A program made the position numbers and the translations under genes. A stretch of 64,000 nt of DNA. Source: Stutzerimonas stutzeri. Its GTDB lineage: Bacteria > Pseudomonadota > Gammaproteobacteria > Pseudomonadales > Pseudomonadaceae. Below, piece after piece: positions 9,448-18,644 of the stretch. The notes under the pieces are model-generated. The model was not told where the DNA came from. It searched no databases and saw only the letters and a program-made list of their open reading frames with translations. The stretch is from positions 1-64,000 of the forward strand of contig CP077641.1 in the NCBI GenBank assembly GCA_019056435.1, written 5' to 3'. Numbering within the stretch: the stretch's first letter is position 1; every line of letters begins with the position of its first letter.

Positions 9448-9826
9448 GCCGGCCACCTGAAAAGGCAAAGGCCGATCATGGAACAGCCGAGGCCTCGTTC
9501 CAAGGTGCAATGGTTGCAGCCTGTTGCGTTGCGGCGGCGACTCAGCCCTGCCGAAGGGCGGAAAACCATCTGGGGAACAGACGCGTCGGCGTCGCCACGC
9601 GGAACGGCGCGGCAAAAGTCCAGTCGGAGTAGGTGACTGCGCCCCTCGGTTATCGCCTGCCGAACTCGTCCGCACTGAGACACCGGCCTCGTCACGGCGA
9701 ACCGCATCGGGGGCTTTTTGCCCGGCCGCAGTGCGGCATTGACGGGCGCGTTCCACTCACCTGCCGCCGTCCAAGCGCGAGGTGTGGAACCCACGCAGCC
9801 TCTGCGGAGACGCCTGCGTAAGGAGT
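9448..9826. other. Gap of 379 bases between divergent genes
   Basis: This region between the divergent UbiB-like and KaiC-like genes should contain both promoters. I see no coding sequence, clear promoter boxes or terminator that I can support. Confidence 0.4.
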
Positions 9827-11358
9827 ATGGATATGACCGATTCTTCCGATCTTCACGTCCCCATGGACGACGAAACCACGCGCATTTCGACGGGCAGCGA
9901 GGGGCTGGATAACATCCTCGGCGGTGGCCTGGACCCCAACCGCATGTACCTCTATGAGGGCAGCCCGGGCTCGGGCAAGACCACCATTGCGCTGCAATTT
10001 CTGCTCGAAGGGGTCCGTCATGGCGAGCGCGTGCTCTACGTGACCCTCTCTGAAACCCAGGCCGAGCTTGAGCTCGTCGCCAAGCGGCACGGCTGGAGCC
10101 TCGAGGGAATCGACGTTTTCGAGCTAGTGACCCCGGAAGCCAGCCTCGACCCCGAGCTGGGGCTGACGGTGCTGCATCCGGCGGAAATGGAGCTGACCGA
10201 AACCACCCAGCAGGTCTTCGACCGGGTCAGCGAAACCAACCCCACGCGGGTGATCTTCGACAGCCTTTCGGAAATGCGCCTGCTGGCACAGAGCCCGCTG
10301 CGCTACCGCCGCCAGGTGCTGGCGCTCAAGCACTTCTTCACCACGCGCCGCTGCACGGTGATCCTGCTCGATGACCAGACCTCGGAGATGGGCGACCTGC
10401 AGTTGCACTCCATCTCCCACGGCGTCGTCCTGCTGGAGCAGCTGGCCATCGACTACGGCGCCGAGCGCCGGCGTCTGCGGGTGGTCAAGATGCGCGGCAT
10501 TCAGTTCCGCGGGGGGTATCACGATTTCATCATCCGCAAAGGTGGCTTGCAGATCTTCCCGCGCCTGATCGCAGCCGAGCATCACTCGAGCTTCATCGGT
10601 GCGCTGGCATCTTCGGGCAATGCTGAGCTGGACCGTACGCTGGGGGGTGGCCTGGAGCGCGGCACTAATGCCCTGCTGGTGGGGGCCGCGGGCGTCGGCA
10701 AGTCTTCCCTGGCGCTGGGCTTCGCCGTGGCGGCGTGCCAGCGCGGCGAGCACGTGGCGTTTTTCGTCTTCGATGAAAATACCGCCACGCTGCGAGCCCG
10801 TGGCAAGGCGTTGGGGATGGACATCCAGCCCTGGATCGACTGCGGCCTGCTGCATCTGCAACAGGTCGACCCGGCCGAGCTCTCCCTGGCGAATTCACCG
10901 CGGCGGTACGCCACAGCGTCGAAGAGCAGGGCTCGAGCCTGGTGGTGCTGGACAGCCTGTACGGCTACCTGCACGCCATGCCGGACGGCAGGTTCCTGAT
11001 CCTGCAGATGCACGAGCTGTTGAGCTACCTGGGGCAGAAAGGTGCCATCACCATCATGGTCCTCGCCCAGCACGGCCTGGTTGGCATGATGGATACGCCG
11101 ATCGATATCAGCTACCTCAGCGATGCGGTTATCATGCAGCGCTATTTCGAGCACGCTGGCGTCGTTCGCAGAGCCTTGTCAGTGGTGAAAAAGCGCAGCG
11201 GGCGACACGAGAACACCATTCGCGAGTATCGCTTCAGCTCGACGGGTATCCAGGTCGGGCCGCCACTCAGCCAGTTCAACGGCATCCTATCGGGCATACC
11301 GGAATACGCCGGCGATGCGACCCAGTTACTGACAGACGAGCATGACGACGCCCATTAA
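9827..11358 (+). CDS. kaiC: KaiC-like double-domain RecA-type ATPase, one frameshift
   Basis: The reconstructed 510-residue protein has two KaiC domains in tandem. Walker A motifs are GSPGSGKT at residues 45-52 and GAAGVGKS at about 286-293. Walker B-type strands are RVIFDSLSEM and LVVLDSLYGY, and the conserved EE pairs appear as SE (YVTLSETQAE) and DE (FVFDENTATL). In cyanobacteria KaiC is the clock autokinase; non-cyanobacterial homologues without KaiA are linked to stress and signalling. By eye the CII phosphosite region ISTITD aligns to ISYLSD here, keeping the serine but replacing the threonine with tyrosine. AAGGAG precedes the start. One G is lost near 10893 (SLAEFTAAV). It overlaps the downstream histidine kinase by 17 bases. 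Confidence 0.9.
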
Positions 11359-13018
11359 ACGAGCCCCCCACCGTAGTCGTCTATGCTCCCATCGGCCGGG
11401 ACGGTCCCGCCTCGGCCGACCTCTTCAGCCGCAGCGGAATGGACGCCGTGGTCTGCCACAGCGTCGAAGAGGTGCTGCACCGCGCGGAAACCGACGCCGA
11501 TGCCGTCTTCATCGCCGAAGAAGGCCTGTTTGGCCAGGACCTGCAAAAGCTCGCCGCCTGGGTGGATGGACAACCGGCCTGGTCCGACTTTCCTTTCGTG
11601 GTGCTCACCAGCAAGCATGAGCAGCCGGCCGTGGCCGCCTGGCGTCAGCGCATGGTTGCCGCGCTGCGCAACGTCTCGCTGCTGGAGCGCCCGGTACAGA
11701 GCATTACCCTCACCAGCGCAATGAAAGCCGCGCTGCGTGGGCGGCATCGACAATACGAAGTGCGGGCCCTGCTGGAGGCGCGCGAGCGGGCTTCCAACGA
11801 GCTGGAGGCGCTGGTCGTCGAGCGCACCATCGAGCTGGAACGGGCCAACCAGGAGTTGCGCACCCAGATGGCCGAGCGCGCCCGCATCGAAGAAACCCTG
11901 CGCCAGGCGCAGAAGATCGAGGCGATCGGCCAGCTGACCGGGGCATCGCCCACGACTTCAACAACCTGCTGATGGTCATCGCCGGTGGGCTCGACATGCT
12001 CGACCGCCGCGCCGACCCCGAGCGCCGCGAACGGCTGATGGCCGGGATGCGCCAGGCGGCCCAGCGCGGCACCGCCCTCACCCGCCAGCTGCTGGCCTTT
12101 TCCCGTCGCCAGTCTTTGGCGCCCGAATCCGTCGACCTGGTGCTGCGCATCGGACGCATGCGCGAGCTGCTCGATCGCAGCCTGAGCGGCGACGTGCATG
12201 TGGATGTGCAGTTCAGCCCGGACCTCTGGCCGGTGGAGGTCGATCCGGGCGAGCTGGAACTGGTGATCCTCAACCTGGCAGTCAATGCCCGCGACGCCAT
12301 GCCGGACGGAGGCTCGATCCTGATCGAAGCCAGTAACGCGCCCAACGAAACGGTGCAGGGCCATCAGGGTGATTTCGTCCGCCTGACGGTGACCGACTCG
12401 GGCACCGGCATCCCGGAGGAAGTTCGCGCCCGGGTGTTCGATCCCTTTTTCACCACCAAGGAGATTGGCAAGGGTTCGGGGCTTGGGCTCGCCCAGGTCT
12501 ACGGCTTCGCCCGCCAGTCCGGCGGTACCGTCTGGATCGAGAGCGAGTGCGGCCGCGGCACCCGCGTGATCATGCTGCTGCCGCGTTCGACGCGTGTGCC
12601 CGAGCAGCCCGCCGCTGACGAGCGTGGCGTGGACACCCCCGGCGATCCCTCCATCGGCCGCGTGCTGCTGGTGGACGACGATGAAGAAGTGGCGGCCCTG
12701 GTCGGGGAGATGCTGGAACACCTGGGTTACCGAGTCACCCATGCGGCCAGTGCTGCGGCCGCCCTGAGTACCTTGGCCAACGGCTGCCGGGTGGACGTCG
12801 TGTTCTCTGACGTGATGATGCCCGGCGGCATGAACGGCGTTGAGCTGGCGCGGGAAATCCGCACCCGCGACTTCGGCGTTCCGGTGCTGCTCACCAGCGG
12901 CTACGCCGAGGCCGCACAGCAGTCGGCTGCAGCCGAAGGCGTGCTCGTGCTGGCCAAGCCGTACCGCCTCGAAGAACTGGCGACGGCGATGCGTGACGCC
13001 ATGGAGCGCCCCGGCTGA
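11342..13018 (+). CDS. Hybrid sensor histidine kinase/response regulator paired with KaiC, two frameshifts
   Basis: The reconstructed product is about 558 residues. Residues 1-110 resemble a receiver fold, but the phospho-acceptor position reads DAVFIAEEGL, so it is degenerate. A coiled coil follows (NELEALVVERTIELERANQE), then the H-box GGIAHDFNNLL, N-box NLAVNARDAM, G-boxes DSGTGIPEE and GSGLGLAQVYG, and a C-terminal receiver (VLLVDDDEEV, acceptor in VFSDVMMP, lysine in LAKPYR). The start ATG lies inside the end of the KaiC gene, giving MTTPINEPPTVVVYAP once an extra A at 11355-11357 is removed. A C is missing near 11942 just before the H-box histidine. Overlap and order imply that it is the output partner of KaiC. 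Confidence 0.88.
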
Positions 13019-13140
13019 GGCGTCGGCGATAGTTGTCGTGATGTAACGACCGGCGAACTCATCCACCCCCTTACCGTCGAAACGCCAGCCAGAGCCGCTC
13101 CCGGAGCGGCCCGCCCCTGCACTGACAGAAGGATCCCGCC

Positions 13141-14667
13141 ATGCGCGTTTCGTGGCACGCCGCCTATTCCCTTACCCCTCGCCCCTCCGGCAAACGCCGC
13201 GCCGCGCTGGTCGGCGCCCTGCTGATCGGCTGCTCGTTCGGCGTGGTCGCGGCCGACGCGAACCTCGCCGAGCGCGATGCCCGCAACAAGCGCCTTACCG
13301 CCGAACGGGTCGAAGCCCCCAACAGGCTGTCACCGGAGCTCAGCGCGAAGTACAACCACATCGTCACCTTCGGCCAATCCTCGCCTCGGGCGCCGAAGGC
13401 TGGCCAGCGCTGAGCACCGAGCCGGGCTACGACAACCTGATGCTGGGCGAGGCGACTCGTTCGGCGACCTACAGCGGTGACCGCTTCGTTCCCGTCGGCG
13501 GTCCGGTGTTCAAGCCGTTGAAGGCGGTGGTGCAGCGCAAGACCGATCCCAAGGAGCTGCTGACCGAGCAGGAGGTGGCCCAACTGGAGAAGCATGCCCA
13601 GGAAGAAGGTGAGTCGGTGGAGGTCGGTGCATTGAACCTTGCGCGCCGCCTGTATCTGGAGGGCAAGGGGGTCGAGTCCGATCCCGAGCACCTGTTCGTC
13701 GCCAGCAATGCGGCCACCTCCGGACGGTCGATCGCCCAGCTGTCGAAGGTGGGCGGGACCCACGAATACCGACGCGTGCTGCAAGCGGTGGATCAGGCCC
13801 GTCAGGCTGCCGAAGCCGAGGGCGGCCGCTACGCGCTGAGTGCCTTCTTCTGGCTGCAGGGGGGAGCACGACTATGCCGAGGTGCAGGGCGGCATCAACG
13901 ACAAGGCGACCTACAAGCGCATGCTGCGCCAGCTCCGCGAGAACCTGAACGAGGACACCGCCAGGGCTATCGGCCAGGCGCGGATGCCGGCGTTCATTAC
14001 CTACCAGACCGATGCCAAGTCCTCGGTGGTCAATGGCAGTCTCGACATCGGCATGGCGCAGTGGGAGCTCGCCCAGCAAGAGCCAAACTGGTACCTGGCC
14101 GGACCGGTCTACCCCTACGTCGACAAGGGCGTGCACCTGTCCGCCAACGGCTACCGCTGGTTCGGCCAGATGCTCGGCAAGGTCTATCACCGGGTAGTGA
14201 TCGAGCGCCGGGGCTGGGTGCCGCTGTCACCGATCGGGGCGACGGTCGAAGGTCGCGAGATACTCATCGACTTTCACGTACCGCACCCGCCGCTGGCGTT
14301 CGACGAACCCTACCTGGGCCACCAGGCACGGATGATCGAAAACTATGGCTTCGTGCTGACCGACGAGAAGGGCAAGATCCCGGTCGAATCGATCGAGGCG
14401 GTCGCCGACACCGTGGTACGGCTGGTCGTGGCGCGTGACCTCGTGGGTGCGCCGACCATCCGCTACGCCAGCCATGAAACGGGCGGCGCCGGCGAGCTGC
14501 ACGACAGCGACCCGACCCAGGCGGACGCCCGCTACGAGTACCTGCCCGAGCAGGGCATGCCGCCCGAAGCGGACATCGAGGCGCTCGTCGGCAAGCCCTA
14601 TCCGTTGCACAACTGGAGCATCGCCTTCGAGCTCCAGGCTCGCGAGGGCCACGATCGGGCGCGCTGA
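13141..14667 (+). CDS. Exported SGNH-hydrolase-like protein, two frameshifts
   Basis: The reconstructed 508-residue protein begins with a basic region and hydrophobic signal (RRAALVGALLIGCSFGVVAADA). It contains FGQSLASG, similar to block I of SGNH/sialate O-acetylesterase-type hydrolases, FFWLQGEHDYAE, similar to the conserved WxQGExD segment, and DKGVHLSANGYRWFGQM, resembling the Asp/His block. The likely role is an esterase acting outside the cytoplasm; the substrate is unknown. A C is missing from CCC near 13379 and an extra G sits in a six-G run at about 13859-13864. It follows the histidine kinase by 122 bases on the same strand; co-expression is possible but not shown. Its C-terminal 170 residues are not recognised. 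Confidence 0.65.
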
Positions 14668-14899
14668 TTCCGCCCTGCCCCGTCTTGACGCGACCCTGGC
14701 CCGTGCCTGCTCGTAAAGGGTGCAGGCCGGCCATTTCCTGTTGCCAGCCCGGGCTGCGGCAAACGTCCGCAGGCCGGCCTGCAGGCCCCGGCACATCAGC
14801 ATTTGCGCCAACTGGCGCGATTTTGTGTACGCAAGCGTGCCAAATCTGTCGCGCTTATTGCATACGGTTTGAAGCCAACAGCCTTCAAGGAATCGCCGC

Positions 14900-15877
14900 A
14901 TGCTCAAGCACACCCTGGTCGCCAGCGCCCTGCTGGCCCTGCTTTCCCAATCAGCACTGGCCGCGGACAAGGTCCGCTGGCTCAACGACTGGCTGCCAGC
15001 CGGAGATAAGGCCGCGATCTACCTGGGTGTCGAACAGGGGCTGTTCGCCGCCGAAGGCATCGAGGTGGAGATCGCCAGTGCTCGCGGCGGCAGCGACGTC
15101 GTGACCAAGCTGGCGACCGCCAGCGCCGACTTCGGCTCCGCCGGCCTGGCCTCGGTGCTGCAGGCCAAGGCGCAAGGTGACGTGCCGGTCGTGGCCGTCG
15201 CGCCGATCTACAACAAGCAGCCCGATGCCTTCTTCACCACCGAAGGCTCGGGCATCGAAGGCTTCAAGGACATCGTCGGCAAGACGGTCGCCACGCCGAC
15301 CTTCTCCGCCTCGAACGTGGTCTGGCCGCTGCTGCTCGAACGCAACGGCATTGCCGCCGACAGCGTCAAGCTGCTCAAGCTCGACCCCGGCGCGCTCGCC
15401 CCCATGCTCGCCACCGGCAAGGTGGACGCCACCATCAACTGGATCCCCGTCGCGCCGGGCTTCGAGCGCGCGCTGGGTGAGGCGAACAAGACACTGAAGA
15501 TCCTGCCCTGGTCCGAATACGGCTTCGAAGGCTACGGCCTCTCGCTGGTCGCCTCGCAGCGCTTCCTGCAGAGCAACCCGGACCTGGCCAAACGCTTCGT
15601 GAAGGCCTACCTGCAGGCCAACGCCAATGCCATCGCCGATCCCGCTGCCGCCGCTGCCGCGCTGAAGAAAAGGGTGCCGGAGGTGGATCAGCAACAGGCC
15701 GAAGAGCAGTTCGCGGCATCCGTGGCACTGATGCAGAACGAGATCAGCGAAGCCGAAGGCAAGGGCTTCGACGCCAAGCGTCTGGCCACCACCTGGGACT
15801 GGGTCGCCCGCGCCCAGGGCCTCGCTCCGGACAGCCTGGACCCGGCGAGCGCCATCGACTCACGCTTCGCCGAGTGA
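14900..15877 (+). CDS. ABC transporter periplasmic substrate-binding protein, NMT1/SsuA-like
   Basis: The 325-residue product has a clear signal peptide (MLKHTLVASALLALLSQSAL, cleaved after ALAA) and the NMT1/THI5-type periplasmic binding fold: VRWLNDWLPAGDKAAIYLGV, LFAAEGIEVEI, ASADFGSAGLASVLQAK and LATGKVDATINW. Related proteins bind riboflavin or thiamine pyrimidine precursors, sulfonates, taurine or nitrate. The ATPase gene follows after four bases and then the permease, forming a complete importer. A zinc nucleoside deaminase lies downstream beyond a repeat array, which makes a nitrogen-containing heterocycle a reasonable but unproven substrate. No TPP riboswitch signature was seen in the 232-base leader. 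Confidence 0.88.
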   Translation: MLKHTLVASALLALLSQSALAADKVRWLNDWLPAGDKAAIYLGVEQGLFAAEGIEVEIASARGGSDVVTKLATASADFGSAGLASVLQAKAQGDVPVVAVAPIYNKQPDAFFTTEGSGIEGFKDIVGKTVATPTFSASNVVWPLLLERNGIAADSVKLLKLDPGALAPMLATGKVDATINWIPVAPGFERALGEANKTLKILPWSEYGFEGYGLSLVASQRFLQSNPDLAKRFVKAYLQANANAIADPAAAAAALKKRVPEVDQQQAEEQFAASVALMQNEISEAEGKGFDAKRLATTWDWVARAQGLAPDSLDPASAIDSRFAE

Positions 15878-15881
15878 CGCC

Positions 15882-16680
15882 ATGACCGCTGCCCTGCAAA
15901 CCAGCCGCCCGAGCATCGTCTTCGATGGCGTCACCCAGGTCTTCACCTCCTCCGATGGCAGCGAGGTGACGGCCCTGGACAACGCCAGCTTCGGCATCGG
16001 CCGGCATGAATTCATCGCCGTCATCGGCCCGTCCGGCTGCGGCAAGTCCACGCTGCTGCGCATCCTCGCCGGGCTGGTCCGGCCAACCCGCGGCGAGGTG
16101 AGCATCTACGGCAAACCGGTCACCGGCCCGCGCGACGAGATCGGCATCGTATTCCAGAAGCCGACGCTGCTGCCTTGGCTCAGCATTCGCGACAACCTGA
16201 CCTTCCCCATGCGCCACAAGTACGGGCGTGTCACGCCGCAAGAAGAGCAGCGCGGCGAGGAGCTGCTGGAGATGGTCGGGCTCGGTGAGTTCGGCGGCAA
16301 GCGGCCGGACGAACTCTCCGGCGGTATGCAGCAGCGTGCCGCGATCGCCCGTGCGCTGTTGCACGACCCGGAAATCCTGCTGATGGACGAGCCCTTCTCC
16401 GCGCTGGACGCCCTGACCCGCGACGAGCTGAGCCTCGAGCTGTTGCGCATCTGGACTCAGCGCCCGAAGACGGTGCTGTTCATCACCCACTCGATTCCCG
16501 AGGCGCTGCTGCTGGCCGACCGCATCCTGGTGATGTCGGCGCGCCCCGGCCGCGTGCAGGAAATCATCGACGTCGACCTGCCGCGCCCGCGGTCCCTGGA
16601 AACCCTGACGGAGCCCCGCTTCAATGAGCTCGCCAACCATATCCGCCGGCAGGTCTTTTTCCCGCCATGTCGTTGTTTAA
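15882..16680 (+). CDS. ABC transporter ATP-binding protein, SsuB/ThiZ-like, C-terminal frameshift
   Basis: Standard importer ATPase: Walker A GPSGCGKST, Q-loop IVFQKPTLLPW, signature LSGGMQQRAAIARAL, Walker B ILLMDEPFSALD and H-loop TVLFITHS. As given, the frame runs past the expected end into the permease gene. Removing one T from the five-T run near 16655-16659 gives an end reading RRQVFSRHVVV and a stop at 16678-16680. That is a normal length of 265 residues with a 14-base overlap with the permease start at 16667. This is the middle gene of the importer operon. Confidence 0.9.
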
Positions 16681-17443
16681 GGGGTTCGGTGGGCGCCTCG
16701 CGCCCTGGCTGGCGTTGCTGGCCTTGCTGCTGGTCTGGGAGGCCGCCTGCCGGTTGTTCAAGTTGCCGAGCTTCGTGCTGCCCTCGCCCAGCGCGATCGT
16801 TGCGGCGACTGCCAAGGTCGGCTTCGCTGGCTGGGTCGAGCACATCTTCGCCACCCTGCGCGTGACGCTGATGGGTTACGCGCTGTCGATCCTGATCGGC
16901 ATTCCGCTGGCCATCGCCCTGGCGTCGTCGAAGCTGCTGTCGCGCACGCTCTATCCGCTGCTGGTCATCGTGCAATCGACGCCCATCGTCGCGGTGGCGC
17001 CGATCATCGTGGTGGTGATGGGTGCCGGCGACCTGCCGCGCGTGTTCATCACCTTTCTGATCGCCTTCTTCCCGATCGTGGTGTCCTGCGTCACCGGGCT
17101 GCTGGCGACGCCGGAGGAACTGGTCGAACTGTCGCGCTCGCTGGGGGCGCCGCGCTCGCGTGAGTACCGCAACATCCGCCTGCCCTACGCCATCCCGCAC
17201 CTGTTCTCGGCGCTGCGCATCTCCATCACCCTCGCGGTAATCGGCGCGGTGGTGGCCGAGTTCGTCGCAGCGGAAAAGGGCCTGGGTTACTTCATCAACT
17301 TTTCGACCTCCATGTTCCAGGTCCCCCAGGCGTTCGCGGCGCTGATGATGCTGGTGGTGATCAGCCTGGTGCTGTTCCACCTGATCGGCATGCTGCAGAA
17401 GTTGCTGTTCCCCTGGAGCCTGCCGAAGGGACAACCGGCATGA
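16667..17443 (+). CDS. ABC transporter permease, SsuC/ThiX-like
   Basis: The 258-residue inner-membrane protein has about six hydrophobic segments (LALLALLLVWEAACRLF, YALSILIGIPLAIALA, VFITFLIAFFPIVVSCV and others). The cytoplasmic coupling loop EELVELSRSLGAPRSREYRN matches the EAA loop of importer permeases. It overlaps the ATPase gene and completes the importer. The stop codon is followed within 20 bases by the REPIN array. Confidence 0.9.
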   Translation: MSLFKGFGGRLAPWLALLALLLVWEAACRLFKLPSFVLPSPSAIVAATAKVGFAGWVEHIFATLRVTLMGYALSILIGIPLAIALASSKLLSRTLYPLLVIVQSTPIVAVAPIIVVVMGAGDLPRVFITFLIAFFPIVVSCVTGLLATPEELVELSRSLGAPRSREYRNIRLPYAIPHLFSALRISITLAVIGAVVAEFVAAEKGLGYFINFSTSMFQVPQAFAALMMLVVISLVLFHLIGMLQKLLFPWSLPKGQPA

Positions 17444-17461
17444 GTGTCGGGGTTGTGTGGG

Positions 17462-18000
17462 GGAAACGTGTTCGCCCGTTGGGGTGCGATGTCCCGCTTG
17501 GGCCCCGATGCCCGGCTGGGTATGCCTGGCCGAGGGCGGCGTCCACGGTCGTTCGGAGACGACCTGTAGGGGCGAACTTGTTCGCCCGCTGGGGTGCGAT
17601 GTCCGCTTGGGTGCCGATGCCCGGCTGAACACCGATGGGCGAATGAATTCGCCCCTACAAGTTAGGTGCATGGCCGGCGGCCATCGGTCGCTCGGAGAAC
17701 GAACTGTACGGGCGAACGTGTTCGCCCGTTGGGGTGCGATGTCCGCTTGGGTGCTGATCACGGCTGGACGTTGATGGGCGAATGAATTCGCCCCCCCAAG
17801 GTGTGCCTGGCCGGGGTGGCGTCCATGGGTCGTTCGTAGAACGACCTGTAGGGGCGAACTTGTTCGCCCGCTGGGGTGCGATGGCCGCTTGGGTGCTGAG
17901 GCCCGGCTGGACGCTGATGGGCGAATGAATTCGCCCCTACAAGTTAGGTGCATGGCCGGCGGCCATCGGTCGTTCGAGACGACCTGTAGGGGCAAACGAA
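17462..18000. repeat. Tandem REPIN-like array, about four units of ~140 bp
   Basis: Each full unit holds two imperfect palindromes in opposite orientation. One reads CTGTAGGGGCGAAC then TTGTTCGCCC; the other reads GGGCGAATGAATTCGCCC then CTACAAG, the reverse orientation of the same theme. Units start at 17564, 17704, 17846 and 17984, spacings of 140, 142 and 138 bases. A shorter copy lies at 17462-17560 lacking the second palindrome. The spacer text (TGGGGTGCGATG, GGCCGGCGGCCATCGGTCG) is also repeated. Paired inverted REPs are typical of Pseudomonas REPINs mobilised by RAYT transposases; no RAYT gene is in this window. Confidence 0.85.
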
Positions 18001-18059
18001 TGAAATCAACAAAGGCAGTGCCCACAGGCCTGCCCACCCATAACGATGATGAGGTGTAC

Positions 18060-18530
18060 ATGACTGACCGAGACCTGACCCTTCTGCGCCAGAGCTTCGA
18101 CGTGGCACGTCGGGCGCTCGAAAGCGGCACCCACCCCTTCGGCGCGTTGCTTGCCGGGCCGGACGGCGAGGTGCTGATGGAACAGGGGAACGCCTACCTG
18201 CCCGATCACGACATGACCGGCCACGCCGAGCGGGTGCTGATGACCCGCGCGTCCACGACCTATACGCCCGATTTCCTCGCCGGTTGCACCCTGTACACCT
18301 CGGCCGAGCCCTGTGCCATGTGCGCAGGCGCGGCCTACTGGGCCGGGATCGGTCGGGTCGTCTACGGTCTGTCCGAACACCGGCTCAAACAGCTCACCGG
18401 CGATCACCCGGAGAACCCGACGCTGGATCTGCCTTGTCGCGTCGTCTTCGGCAGCGGACAGCGTGCTGTCGAGGTCGTGGGCCCGCTGCTCGAAGACGAG
18501 GCGGCCGCGCTGCACGATGGCGTCTGGTGA
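18060..18530 (+). CDS. Zinc-dependent nucleoside/nucleobase deaminase
   Basis: The 156-residue product from the ATG at 18060 (GAGGT Shine-Dalgarno six bases upstream) has the cytidine/deoxycytidylate deaminase fold. The zinc ligands are H55 in GHAERVL, with E57 as proton shuttle, and C85 and C88 in SAEPCAMCAGA. Sequence style is closest to guanine or cytosine deaminases rather than to TadA, but the exact substrate cannot be fixed. An in-frame extension upstream would run into the REP repeat and is unlikely. It may process an imported heterocycle from the upstream ABC importer. Confidence 0.85.
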   Translation: MTDRDLTLLRQSFDVARRALESGTHPFGALLAGPDGEVLMEQGNAYLPDHDMTGHAERVLMTRASTTYTPDFLAGCTLYTSAEPCAMCAGAAYWAGIGRVVYGLSEHRLKQLTGDHPENPTLDLPCRVVFGSGQRAVEVVGPLLEDEAAALHDGVW

Positions 18531-18644
18531 CGCCAGAATCAGGCAAGCACCTCACAGGATCAGCCTAACGCCCGCCCGCTCACCTCCCTAACCTGTGATC
18601 CACGGCACCGCGATGCCGAATCAACTGCAACGGGAGGTACGCTC

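Noticed and set aside
14668..14899. TPP or purine riboswitch before the NMT1-type importer
   Set aside because: No CTGAGA-type or other riboswitch core was seen; only a short ACGCAAGCGT palindrome.
17462..18000. Possible CRISPR array
   Set aside because: Spacers are themselves repeated and the unit is ~140 bp with two palindromes; no cas gene is present. It fits REPINs instead.
18000..18059. Upstream start for the deaminase at about 18000
   Set aside because: The extension starts in the last REP copy and lacks a ribosome-binding site; the ATG at 18060 has one and begins at the domain boundary.
16457..18130. A 557-codon minus-strand open frame
   Set aside because: It is antisense to the ABC ATPase and permease and runs through the REPIN array, giving a repetitive protein with no recognisable domain.
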